Source: an uncultured Prevotellaceae bacterium
GTDB lineage: Bacteria > Bacteroidota > Bacteroidia > Bacteroidales > Bacteroidaceae
DNA: 64,000 bases
Direction of reading: 5' to 3'
Assembly (NCBI GenBank): GCA_902768105.1
Contig: CACXJZ010000012.1
Span: 1 to 64,000, forward strand
Of this stretch, positions 22,930-31,503 are shown in pieces. The notes beneath the pieces are model-generated. The model was given only the letters and a program-made list of their open reading frames with translations. It searched no databases and was not told the origin of the DNA. How positions within the stretch are numbered: position 1 is the first letter of the stretch; every line of letters begins with the position of its first letter. Both the position numbers and the translations under genes were made by a program.

Positions 22930-25061
22930 TTCAGGTAGTCTTCAAAATACTGTGTGATACGTTCGTGCAGGTGAACACTGGCATGACCGCGCATGTTGTG
23001 GGACTCACCAGGATAAACGAAGAAGTCCGGCTGTGTGCCTGCCTCGATGCAGGCAGCCAGGAATGTCAGACAGTGCTGCGGCACCACCGTGTCGTCGTTG
23101 TAGCCGCTGATGATCTGCAGCTTGCCCTTCAGGTTCTTGGCCTTGGGGATGAGCGATGTCAGCTTGTAGCCTTCCGGATTCGTCTGGGGGGTGTCCATAT
23201 AACGTTCGCCATACATCACCTCGTACCATTTCCAGTCGATGACAGGGCCGCCTGCCACGCCCACCTTGAACACGTCAGGGTAAGTGGTCATCAGTGAGAT
23301 GGTCATGAAACCTCCGAACGACCAGCCATGTACGCCGATGCGGTCCATGTCGATATAAGGCAGCGTGCGCAGATACTCAATGCCCTGCATCTGGTCCTGC
23401 ATCTCCACCTGTCCAAGCTGTCGGAAGGTTGCCTGCTCGAAGTCGCGTCCGCGATACTGGGAGCCGCGATTGTCGAGTATGAACGTGATGTACCCCTTTT
23501 GTGCCATGTAGGTCTCCCATGAACGGCTCATCCAGCGGTAGGAGGCCTGTACGTTGTTGGCATGTGGGCCGCCATAGACATAGATGACCGTCGGATACTT
23601 CTTGGTAGGGTCGAAGTCGGCAGGCTTTACCATGCGCCAGTACAGGTCTGTGACACCGTCAGCCGCCTTGATGCTTCCACTCTCGTAAGTAGGAATGCGG
23701 AATCCCTCAGCCTTCCAGGGGTCTTCTGCCTTCAGCAGATTCGTGGCTTTCGGCTTGAGGTCTGCAATGTCAATCACGTCGATGTTACGTGGCACGTCCG
23801 GCTCCGTGTAGTTGTCGAAGAGACGTATGCCAGTAGCCGACAGACTTCCGTTGTGCACGCCGCGACCATTGTCGAGCAGTGTCATGCGGCCGTTCTTGGT
23901 ACTGACGGCATACAGGTTATGACAAAGCGGATGTTCGCGATTGGCTTGGATAATGATGGCTTTCTCCTTGGCGTTGAAGCCCAGGACATCCATAACGACA
24001 AATGCCCCCTGTGTCAGCTGGCGCACCAGTTTTCCGTTCTTCTGATAGAGGTACAGGTGGTTATAGCCGTCGCGCTGGCTCTGCATGATAAACTTGTCTG
24101 CATCCCAAGGCAGGAACTGGATGGGGTGCAGCGGCTCGACGTATTTGTCGGACGTCTCCTGGTAGAGCTCTGCCAGACGCTCCCCCGTCGCGGCGTCGTA
24201 ACTGACGAGACGACAGTCGTTCTGGTCACGGTTGAGCTCAAACATATAGATAGTCTTTGAGTCTGGACTCCAGGCAATGTTGGTGAAATAGCGGTCTGTG
24301 GGGTCGCCGGCTTTCAGATAGACAGTTTTTCCTGTATCGATGTTATATACGCCAACGGTCACCTGATGGCTGGTCTCGCCTGCCATGGGGTATTTGTCTG
24401 GCTCATATTCTGCTACGCGGTGGAAGATATCTACTTGCGGATAGTCTGCCACCATGCTCTGATCCATGCGGTAGAAGGCCAGCAGCAAACCGTCAGGGCT
24501 CCAGAACGTGCCCTTTTCAATACCGAACTCGTTGCGGTGAACGGTTTGTCCATATACAATCTCACGGCTTCCGTCAGTGGTCAGCTGATGCTCGTTGTTG
24601 TCGGCTGTGCGCACGTAGAGCTGGTTGTCCTTGACGTAGGCCACGGCACGCGACGCTTTCGTCCAGTCGCTGTGTTGTTCGCCCTGCGACGTCTGGCTCC
24701 ATACCGTCTCTTTCTTCTCGAAGTCCCAGAGTATGCGCTGTCGTCTGTTGTTCAGCAGCACGAGCGGCTGGTCAGGGTAGGGGTATTCGGCAGAGTAGGC
24801 GCTGTGCCATCCGTTGCCGATGTCCGACAATTTGAAACACGTGGTACGCTGATTGTCGGCACCCAGTTTTCCTCCCTCTTCGGCATCCAGGTACATCAGT
24901 TCATCGCCCCACCATACCGTCCAGATGTTCTTTGGCTGCAGACTGTAGTAATTGCTGCCTCCGTAGTTGAGGTCTTCGAGTGTAAAGAGTTTGTCCTGAG
25001 CTTGCATGGTCACTGACATTATCAGACAAATGAGTGCTGCTAAAACTTTAATCTTCTTCAT
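22926..25061 (-). CDS. Dipeptidyl peptidase IV-like serine peptidase (S9B)
   Basis: Encodes 711 residues from MKKIKVLAAL. Signal peptide ending MQAQ, a beta-propeller domain (about 35-470), then the alpha/beta hydrolase with GWSFGGF (S581), YNDDT (D656) and ESHNM (H688). It removes X-Pro dipeptides from peptides in the periplasm. The longer frame (MTSAKRIGGS...) is rejected because a signal peptide must be N-terminal; the chosen start lies inside the end of the rRNA methyltransferase gene (14-base overlap). Confidence 0.93.
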   Translation of the reverse strand: MKKIKVLAALICLIMSVTMQAQDKLFTLEDLNYGGSNYYSLQPKNIWTVWWGDELMYLDAEEGGKLGADNQRTTCFKLSDIGNGWHSAYSAEYPYPDQPLVLLNNRRQRILWDFEKKETVWSQTSQGEQHSDWTKASRAVAYVKDNQLYVRTADNNEHQLTTDGSREIVYGQTVHRNEFGIEKGTFWSPDGLLLAFYRMDQSMVADYPQVDIFHRVAEYEPDKYPMAGETSHQVTVGVYNIDTGKTVYLKAGDPTDRYFTNIAWSPDSKTIYMFELNRDQNDCRLVSYDAATGERLAELYQETSDKYVEPLHPIQFLPWDADKFIMQSQRDGYNHLYLYQKNGKLVRQLTQGAFVVMDVLGFNAKEKAIIIQANREHPLCHNLYAVSTKNGRMTLLDNGRGVHNGSLSATGIRLFDNYTEPDVPRNIDVIDIADLKPKATNLLKAEDPWKAEGFRIPTYESGSIKAADGVTDLYWRMVKPADFDPTKKYPTVIYVYGGPHANNVQASYRWMSRSWETYMAQKGYITFILDNRGSQYRGRDFEQATFRQLGQVEMQDQMQGIEYLRTLPYIDMDRIGVHGWSFGGFMTISLMTTYPDVFKVGVAGGPVIDWKWYEVMYGERYMDTPQTNPEGYKLTSLIPKAKNLKGKLQIISGYNDDTVVPQHCLTFLAACIEAGTQPDFFVYPGESHNMRGHASVHLHERITQYFEDYLK

Positions 25062-26544
25062 CGTCGAACCTCCTATTCTTTTTGCCGAAGTCACGTCCCG
25101 GCTTGGTGAATTTCCTGTCGGGCCTAACAGACTTTCCTGAGAATCCTGACTTTCTGGAATCTCTGGAGTCTTTTCTCTCTCCTCTCTCCTCTTTCCACTC
25201 TCTTCTTTCCACTCTTCTCTCTTCTCTCTTTTCTAACGAGTGGAACTTGAACGAGCGGATGTCGGATTCCTCGTTCTCCTCCTGCTCTTCCAGGCGTTTC
25301 TTGAACTCACGTTCCTTCTTGAAACGGTGCTTCTCAGCCATCTGGCGCTTCTCCTCCTCCGACTTCACGACACCGCCCTCCGAACGGAAAATCTTCATCT
25401 TTCCGTCGAACATCTGGTACTTGCGGAACTCACACTCCAACGAGCCGTTGTAGAGGGGAATCTTGATGCTGGGCTTCAGGCCAATCTGGTCAAAACACTC
25501 TTCGCGATAGCTCAACACCCAGGCGTCGTTGCCTGTAAACTGGTGCTTCAGGCGCTCACCAATCATCTTATAGGTACCCAGCAGGTCAGGTGTCGAGATA
25601 CGCTCGCCGTAGGGAGGGTTCGTCACCATGATAGCCTTGTTCTTGGGCTGTTGGAAATCCTTGAAGTCCTGTTCTGTAATGGTGATGTCTTTTGTCAGAC
25701 CGGCTGCGCGTACGTTGAGGCGGGCCGTGTTAACAGCCTTGATGTCAACGTCATAGCCATAGATGTGGTGATTGAATTCACGCTCCTGTGATTCGTCATT
25801 ATAAATAGTGTCAAACAGGTCACGGTCAAAGTCTGGCCATTTCTCGAAGGCATATTCCTTCCTGAACAGACCTGGTGCCATGTTGTGGGCGATGAGTGCA
25901 GCCTCAATGAGTAACGTGCCGCTACCGCACATGGGGTCAATGAAGTCGGTCTCTCCCTGCCAGCCAGTCATCAGAATCATGCCGGCAGCCAGCACCTCGT
26001 TGAGTGGTGCCTCCACGCTTTCCTGACGGTATCCGCGGCGATGCAGCGACTCACCGCTGGAGTCTAAACACAATGTACACTCGCTTTTTCCTGGTGCCAC
26101 GTCGCCAATATGGACGTGAAGTCGAAGGTCAGGATTAGCAACGCTGATGTTCGGACGCTTGCCCGTCTTCTCGCGGAATTGGTCAACAATGGCGTCCTTC
26201 ACCTTGTACGATACGAACTTGGAATGGCGGAACTCATCGCTGAACACCACTGAATCGACGGCGAAGGTCTTGTCTGTGCCAAGATACTCCGTCCAGTCCA
26301 TTTTCTTAATCTCATTATATACGTCGTCAGCCGAGCGTGCCTTGAAGTGTTTGATGGGTTTGAGGATACGGATGGCAGTGTGCAGTTGGAAATTGGCGCG
26401 ATACATCAGTTCCTTGTCACCTGTGAATGACACCATGCGTCGTCCGATTTGTACGTCGTTAGCCCCCAGTTGGGTCAGTTCTTTGGCCAAAACGGGCTCT
26501 AAACCCATGAATGTTTTGGCAATCAGTTCAAATTTCTGTTCCAT
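25048..26544 (-). CDS. THUMP-domain class I rRNA methyltransferase (RlmL-type)
   Basis: Encodes 498 residues from MEQKFELIAK. THUMP domain (about 50-160), then the methyltransferase with DPMCGSGTLLIEAA (SAM motif) and NPPYGER (target guanine-N2 motif). By similarity it makes m2G in 23S rRNA. After residue 400 comes a Lys/Arg/Glu-rich tail (EKREERRVERREWKEE...) encoded by a purine-rich quasi-repeat, ending FDDEED; this tail is much longer than in E. coli and is probably disordered RNA-binding sequence. The start is set by the promoter 20 bases upstream. Confidence 0.9.
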   Translation of the reverse strand: MEQKFELIAKTFMGLEPVLAKELTQLGANDVQIGRRMVSFTGDKELMYRANFQLHTAIRILKPIKHFKARSADDVYNEIKKMDWTEYLGTDKTFAVDSVVFSDEFRHSKFVSYKVKDAIVDQFREKTGKRPNISVANPDLRLHVHIGDVAPGKSECTLCLDSSGESLHRRGYRQESVEAPLNEVLAAGMILMTGWQGETDFIDPMCGSGTLLIEAALIAHNMAPGLFRKEYAFEKWPDFDRDLFDTIYNDESQEREFNHHIYGYDVDIKAVNTARLNVRAAGLTKDITITEQDFKDFQQPKNKAIMVTNPPYGERISTPDLLGTYKMIGERLKHQFTGNDAWVLSYREECFDQIGLKPSIKIPLYNGSLECEFRKYQMFDGKMKIFRSEGGVVKSEEEKRQMAEKHRFKKEREFKKRLEEQEENEESDIRSFKFHSLEKREERRVERREWKEERGERKDSRDSRKSGFSGKSVRPDRKFTKPGRDFGKKNRRFDDEED

Positions 26545-26563
26545 TTTTTTATTAAATATGTTG

Positions 26564-26594
26564 CAAAGGTAGCTCAAAATACTCAAAATGCAAA
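26564..26594 (-). promoter_or_regulatory. Promoter of the rlmL-serB-purD operon
   Basis: Minus-strand TTTG, exactly 19 bases, TACCTTTG. It drives six overlapping or closely spaced genes down to the DedA gene. Confidence 0.82.
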
Positions 26595-26634
26595 ATAAAA
26601 CGCGTTTTTATTTCATTATTCCAAATTATTTGCG

Positions 26635-26642
26635 TAATTTTG
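26635..26642 (+). promoter_or_regulatory. -7 box of the histidine kinase gene
   Basis: TAATTTTG, 25 bases before the ATG. Confidence 0.6.
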
Positions 26643-26667
26643 CCACAATTATATTAGCTGAAAGCCC

Positions 26668-27912
26668 ATGTTGCTGTTATATATTACGCTATTGATGTCA
26701 TTTAATACTGACGTTCTGATTTGGATTGTCGGATTCGTTGCTATTGTTGTTGCCGGTCTGTTGTTGTGGTTACAGCGACATGATCATGCGCGACTGAAGG
26801 CGGAGATGGACATGTTGGATTCACTGAGTAAGCACAATATCGAGTTCGATATGGTGCAGAAGACCATGAAACTTGCAACATGGAAGATTGACGTTGCCTC
26901 GCTGACGGTAACTTTCGACAGCGATTACCGTGAGTATTCTACCTATGCAGGTTCTGGCAAGATGTCCGTTAAAGAATTCTCCATGCGTATTGCCCCAGAG
27001 GACCGCGAGTTCATTCATCAGTGTATGCGTGACATGTATGAAGGCCGGCGTGATGAATACACCGTGCAGTATCGCTATAATCCGGTCGGCGTTGACGGCT
27101 ATGTATGGGAGGAGTCTTTCTGTATGGTGTCCCAGCGTAATGAGGGCGGTGAGCCGCTGACCATCGTGGGCACCTCCATGTGTATTGACGCGCAGAAACG
27201 CACTGAGGACGAACTGACGGAGGCGCGTAACAAGGCCGAGGAAAGCGACCGTCTGAAGTCTGCTTTCCTGGCCAATATCAGTCATGAGATACGCACCCCG
27301 CTGAATGCCATTGTCGGCTTCAGCGACATTCTGCCGATGGTCAGCGAGGAGGAGGAGCGCGAACATCTGTTGGCACTCATACAAGAGAACAACCACAAGT
27401 TGTTGCACATGATTGACGACCTTGTCAATATCTCCAAGTTGGAAGCAGGCATCAAGCCTCCCAAGATGGAGGATTTCAACCTCTATATGCTGTTGAAGGA
27501 GCAGGCTGACCTTCACAAGCTACACCACACGAATCCGAATGTCGAAATCCAGGTGATGCCCTGTGACGGGCAGCTGATGCTGCGCAGCGACCGTGCGCGT
27601 GTGGGTGAAATCCTGAACCAATACATGCTGAATGCATTGAAGTTTACTGACAAGGGCAGCGTGATGCTGGGTTACGACATGCTGGGCCACGACCACATAC
27701 GCATCTGGGTTCGCGATACGGGCAAGGGCATTCCTGCCGATAAGTGTTCCCAGATTTTTGAACAGTTTGTGAAACTTGACGATTTCGTGCCTGGAACAGG
27801 ACTGGGACTTCCCATCAGTCGTCTGATGGCTCAGAGTATGAATGGTCAGGTCGGTGTGGATTCGCAAGAGGGTGAAGGCTCAACATTCTGGGTTGAGCTG
27901 TCCGTAAAATGA
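26668..27912 (+). CDS. Sensor histidine kinase
   Basis: Encodes 414 residues. One N-terminal membrane helix (about 12-36), a PAS-like region (60-180), HisKA with FLANISHEIRTPLNAIVG (phosphoacceptor H206), and HATPase_c with an N box (MLNALKFTD), DTGKGIP and GTGLGLP. It autophosphorylates and passes phosphate to a response regulator, but no regulator gene is present nearby. It stops ten bases before the ATP-grasp-like gene, so the inositol cluster may be cotranscribed with it. Confidence 0.92.
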   Translation: MLLLYITLLMSFNTDVLIWIVGFVAIVVAGLLLWLQRHDHARLKAEMDMLDSLSKHNIEFDMVQKTMKLATWKIDVASLTVTFDSDYREYSTYAGSGKMSVKEFSMRIAPEDREFIHQCMRDMYEGRRDEYTVQYRYNPVGVDGYVWEESFCMVSQRNEGGEPLTIVGTSMCIDAQKRTEDELTEARNKAEESDRLKSAFLANISHEIRTPLNAIVGFSDILPMVSEEEEREHLLALIQENNHKLLHMIDDLVNISKLEAGIKPPKMEDFNLYMLLKEQADLHKLHHTNPNVEIQVMPCDGQLMLRSDRARVGEILNQYMLNALKFTDKGSVMLGYDMLGHDHIRIWVRDTGKGIPADKCSQIFEQFVKLDDFVPGTGLGLPISRLMAQSMNGQVGVDSQEGEGSTFWVELSVK

Positions 27913-27922
27913 GCTTGAAGGC

Positions 27923-28693
27923 GTGCAGAGTACATCCATCATAGCAATACGCAGGGCGGCAAGATTCTCGCCTGGCTCGACGGCGAAGGATGCTGCCATC
28001 ATGGAGACCGTATGTCAGTTGCTGGCGGAAGACGGCTGTGAGGTTTGCGTCTGTGACGAGGACGATGTGACGGCAATCCCGTCTTCACCGCTTGTCCTGA
28101 CGATGGGGCGCAGTAACCGTCTGCTCGATTTGCTGGCTGCATGTGAGCATGAAGGCACGCTGGTGCTGAATGCAACGGCTGGTGTCCGCCTTTGTGGGCG
28201 TCGCTCTCTGTTGGAGACGAGGCTGCGGCAGGCAGGTGTTACGATGCCCCCCGTCTATAGCGATGGAGCCTGCTGGCTGAAGCGTGGCGATACGTGTACG
28301 CAGACGGCCGACGACGTGGTCTTTGTGCCCTGCAGGGCTGAGTTGGAAACTGCCAGACAGCGTTTTCTGCAGCGTGGTATCAGCGACCTTGTGGTCAGCT
28401 CTCATGTCGAGGGCGACGTGGTCAAGTTCTATGGCGTGGTGGGGACGTCGTTCTTCCGTGCCTATCATGCTGACGGTGACAGGCTCTGCGAACGCCAGAA
28501 CCAGTTACGTGCTGAGGCTGAGCGTGCTGCACATGCTACAGGCGTGACCGTCTATGGCGGCGATGCCGTCATACGTGAGGACGGTAGCCTGTGTGTCATC
28601 GACTTCAACGACTGGCCCAGTTTCTCGCGATGCAGGGAAGAGGCGGCAGTAGCCATAGTGAATGGTGTAAGACAACAAATGAACAGACAATGA
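27923..28693 (+). CDS. ATP-grasp-like protein next to inositol genes
   Basis: Encodes 256 residues from a GTG start. The C-terminal part shows YGGDAVIREDGSLCVIDFNDWPSFSRC, the metal-binding D-x-N-x-x-P-S pattern of ATP-grasp ligases/kinases (RimK and inositol-phosphate 5/6-kinase folds). The middle (DVVFVPCRAE...) would be the ATP-binding lid. Its stop overlaps the HAD gene start (ATGA). Role unknown; phosphorylation or ligation of an inositol-containing product is only suggested by neighbours. Confidence 0.6.
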   Translation: MQSTSIIAIRRAARFSPGSTAKDAAIMETVCQLLAEDGCEVCVCDEDDVTAIPSSPLVLTMGRSNRLLDLLAACEHEGTLVLNATAGVRLCGRRSLLETRLRQAGVTMPPVYSDGACWLKRGDTCTQTADDVVFVPCRAELETARQRFLQRGISDLVVSSHVEGDVVKFYGVVGTSFFRAYHADGDRLCERQNQLRAEAERAAHATGVTVYGGDAVIREDGSLCVIDFNDWPSFSRCREEAAVAIVNGVRQQMNRQ

Positions 28694-29328
28694 ACATGCA
28701 GATACAGGGATTCATCTTCGACTACGGAGGAACGCTCGATACGGGTGGCTGCCACTGGGCTCAGATGCTGTGGCAGGCTTATCAGCGTGCAGGCGTCCCT
28801 GTTACTGAGCAGCAGTTCAAGGATGCTTACGTCCACGTGGAGCGGCTGTTAGGCCGTGAGTCGTTCATTCATGCTGACGACACCTTCCGTACCACCTTGT
28901 CGAAGAAGATACTTCTGCAGTTGAGCTTTCTGGGACAATCGCATGCTTATCAGACAGCCTTGCTTGACGACCTCTATCCGCAGGTGTGCCACCATACGGC
29001 CCACAGCCGTGAGGTGCTGCTGCAGCTGAAGGAGCGCTACCCTCTGGTGCTGGTCAGCAATTTCTACGGCAACCTGTCGGCCGTGTTGCGTGAGTTCGGC
29101 TTTGAGGACATCTTCCAGCATGTCATCGAGTCGGCAGCCGTTGGCATCCGCAAGCCTGATGTGCGCATCTTCCAGTTGGGCATCCAGGCTCTGGGCATGC
29201 CGCCTGAGCACATTGCCGTGGTGGGCGACAGCATGAAGAACGACATCCTCCCTGCTCAGCAGGCTGGTTGTCAGACCATTCAGTTGAAAGGAGATATAAC
29301 AGACATAAACGAACTTTTAAATCTATAG
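28690..29328 (+). CDS. HAD-family hydrolase
   Basis: Encodes 212 residues from MNMQIQGFIFDYGGTLD (nucleophile D11), with LVSNFYGN as motif II, and GIRKPDVRIF and VVGDSMKNDI as motifs III and IV. A helical cap lies between residues 20 and 95. HAD enzymes of this type hydrolyse phosphate monoesters. Its position directly before inositol-3-phosphate synthase makes an inositol-phosphate or phosphatidylinositol-phosphate phosphatase a reasonable guess. Confidence 0.88.
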   Translation: MNMQIQGFIFDYGGTLDTGGCHWAQMLWQAYQRAGVPVTEQQFKDAYVHVERLLGRESFIHADDTFRTTLSKKILLQLSFLGQSHAYQTALLDDLYPQVCHHTAHSREVLLQLKERYPLVLVSNFYGNLSAVLREFGFEDIFQHVIESAAVGIRKPDVRIFQLGIQALGMPPEHIAVVGDSMKNDILPAQQAGCQTIQLKGDITDINELLNL

Positions 29329-29332
29329 CAGA

Positions 29333-30667
29333 ATGAAACGAAACAACGTGAAGCCCGCTGAGGGCAGGTTAGGAATATTGATTGTAGGCTGTGGAGCCGT
29401 TGCTACCACATTCATGACGGGTGTGCTGATGGCACGTAAGGGGTTGGCAAAGCCCATCGGCTCCATCACACAATATGGGAAAATCCGCGTGGGGCGCGGC
29501 GAAGCCAGGCAGTATCTGCCCATTGCCGACATCGTGCCGTTGGCGCAGTTGGACGACATCGTGTTTGGCACGTGGGATGTCTATCCGCAGAACGCTTTTC
29601 AGGCAGCCATGTATGCTGAGGTGCTCGATGAGCGCGACATCCTGCCCGTAAGGGACGAGCTGCAGCAGATTGTCCCCATGCCGGCAGCTTTCGACAGAAA
29701 CTATGCCAAGCGTCTGGATGGCGACAACGTGAAACGGCTGACGGCTGACGGTGGAGAGGTGAAGGAACCTACCCGCTGGCAGATGGTGGAGCAGCTGCGG
29801 CAGGACATTCGCGACTTCAGACAGAAGAACGGCTGTTCGCGCATCGTTGTGCTGTGGGCGGCTTCTACGGAGATTTACGTCCCCGTCAACGAGCAGGTGC
29901 ACTACCGCCTGGCTGACCTCGAGGCTGCCATGCGTGCCGACGACCGCACGCACATCGCTCCGTCCATGTGTTACGCCTATGCCGCACTCTCTGAGGGTGC
30001 GCCGTTCATCATGGGTGCTCCTAACACTACCGTCAATATTCCTGCTATGTGGCAGCTGGCCGAACAGACCAGGATGCCCATTGCGGGCAAGGACTTCAAG
30101 ACGGGTCAGACGCTCGTGAAGTCGGGCTTTGCTCCCATCATCGACGTGCGCAAGCTGGGACTCAGCGGCTGGTTCTCAACCAATATCCTTGGCAATCGCG
30201 ACGGTCTGGTGCTCGACGAGCCTGAGAACTTCCGTACAAAGGAGGTGTCGAAGCTCTCCACGCTTGAGACCATCCTCAAGGCCGACGAGCAGCCCGACCT
30301 CTATACGGACTATTATCATAAGGTACGCATCAACTACTATCCACCCCGTAACGACAACAAGGAGGGCTGGGACAACATCGACATCTTCGGCTGGATGAAC
30401 TACCCCATGCAGATCAAGATCAACTTCCTCTGCCGCGACTCCATTCTCGCAGCACCGCTGTGTCTCGACCTCTGTCTGCTCAGCGACCTGGCAGCACGCT
30501 CAGGACGCTTTGGCATACAGCGTTTCCTCAGCTTCTTCCTCAAGTCGCCCATGCATGACTACACGCAGGGCGAGGAGGCTGTGAACAACCTCTATCAGCA
30601 ATACACTATGCTGAAGAATGCCATTCGTGAGATGGGCGGTTACGAGGCTGATGAAGAAATTGATTAG
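29333..30667 (+). CDS. Inositol-3-phosphate synthase
   Basis: Encodes 444 residues, the normal size for the bacterial enzyme. The NAD-binding start is GILIVGCGAVATTFMTGVL; GAPNTTVNIPA, IAGKDFKTGQT and SLLS/WFSTNILGN regions match the family, with the catalytic Lys in KDFKTGQT. It converts glucose-6-phosphate to inositol-3-phosphate, the first step of inositol synthesis. It lies five bases after the HAD gene. Inositol synthesis in Bacteroidota serves membrane inositol lipids. Confidence 0.93.
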   Translation: MKRNNVKPAEGRLGILIVGCGAVATTFMTGVLMARKGLAKPIGSITQYGKIRVGRGEARQYLPIADIVPLAQLDDIVFGTWDVYPQNAFQAAMYAEVLDERDILPVRDELQQIVPMPAAFDRNYAKRLDGDNVKRLTADGGEVKEPTRWQMVEQLRQDIRDFRQKNGCSRIVVLWAASTEIYVPVNEQVHYRLADLEAAMRADDRTHIAPSMCYAYAALSEGAPFIMGAPNTTVNIPAMWQLAEQTRMPIAGKDFKTGQTLVKSGFAPIIDVRKLGLSGWFSTNILGNRDGLVLDEPENFRTKEVSKLSTLETILKADEQPDLYTDYYHKVRINYYPPRNDNKEGWDNIDIFGWMNYPMQIKINFLCRDSILAAPLCLDLCLLSDLAARSGRFGIQRFLSFFLKSPMHDYTQGEEAVNNLYQQYTMLKNAIREMGGYEADEEID

Positions 30668-30731
30668 CTTTTGCAACTTTTTGCAACGTTTCTGCGTCAA
30701 ACAGTCAGAAACAATTAAAAAAACAAGAAGT

Positions 30732-31499
30732 ATGAAGAAGTTAATTTTACTATTTGCAGTCGCTGTGGCAACATTGCTCACATCGTGCATCAGTGTTCAG
30801 ACAGTCAAGAGTGATAAACCCGTCAAGAGCGAGAAGCGCCAGGCTGCTCCCTTCGAGCGTGTCCGTCTGCTGGGTACGCCTACCGTGTATTACGCCCAGG
30901 GCGACACCATCTCCATCCGTGTTGAGGCTCCCGAGGATTTGCTGGAGTATGTGGTGACGGAGTCTAAGGACAGTTGTCTCACCATCCGCATCAGTGACCA
31001 GGCCATGAACCTCATCAGGAATCAAAGTATCATTTCCGGCGACGATATCAGCGTCTATGTCACCTCGCCCGACATCATTGAGGTGTCAGTGAGTGGCTCT
31101 GGCGACTTCAAGAGCGACCAGCGCATTGATACAGACAACCTGCGTGTGGAGCTGAAAGGTTCTGGTGACATCAGTCTTGCTGACATCATCTGCGACCATC
31201 TCTCCACCAGTCTCGTGGGCTCTGGCGATGTCAGAATTGACAAAGTCGTGGCGCAGTCATCGGCCATTGAAATGGTGGGCAGCGGCGACCTGAAGATCAA
31301 CCACGAGAACGTGGCTAACACGAACGTGCTGCTGAAGGGCTCTGGCGACATCGTGGCTTCCTTCCTGAACTGCGGCAACGTGGTCAGCGAGTTGCGCGGC
31401 TCTGGCGACATTACCTTCTCTGGCGACGTACGCTCGTTGACCAACAGCCAACTGGGCAGTGGCGATTACCATATTAATAGGCTAAACATTAAACATTAA
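30732..31499 (+). CDS. GIN-domain (DUF2807) lipoprotein
   Basis: Encodes 255 residues from MKKLILLFAVAVATLLTSC (lipobox LLTSC). The body is a right-handed beta structure with seven regularly spaced GSGD motifs (for example SGSGDF, KGSGDI, VGSGDV, LGSGDY), typical of head GIN domain proteins of unknown function on the envelope. Its last codons (NIKH-stop) are themselves made of an ACATTAA quasi-repeat. The family's function is not known; genomic position in an inositol lipid cluster may be incidental. Confidence 0.85.
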   Translation: MKKLILLFAVAVATLLTSCISVQTVKSDKPVKSEKRQAAPFERVRLLGTPTVYYAQGDTISIRVEAPEDLLEYVVTESKDSCLTIRISDQAMNLIRNQSIISGDDISVYVTSPDIIEVSVSGSGDFKSDQRIDTDNLRVELKGSGDISLADIICDHLSTSLVGSGDVRIDKVVAQSSAIEMVGSGDLKINHENVANTNVLLKGSGDIVASFLNCGNVVSELRGSGDITFSGDVRSLTNSQLGSGDYHINRLNIKH

Positions 31500-31503
31500 A
31501 GGA
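31484..31503. repeat. AACATTAAACATTAAAG quasi-repeat before a TTG start
   Basis: Encodes the end of the GIN gene and forms the spacer before the nucleotidyltransferase fusion gene. The same 17-base core occurs before yajC and, in inverse orientation, before mscL. Confidence 0.65.
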
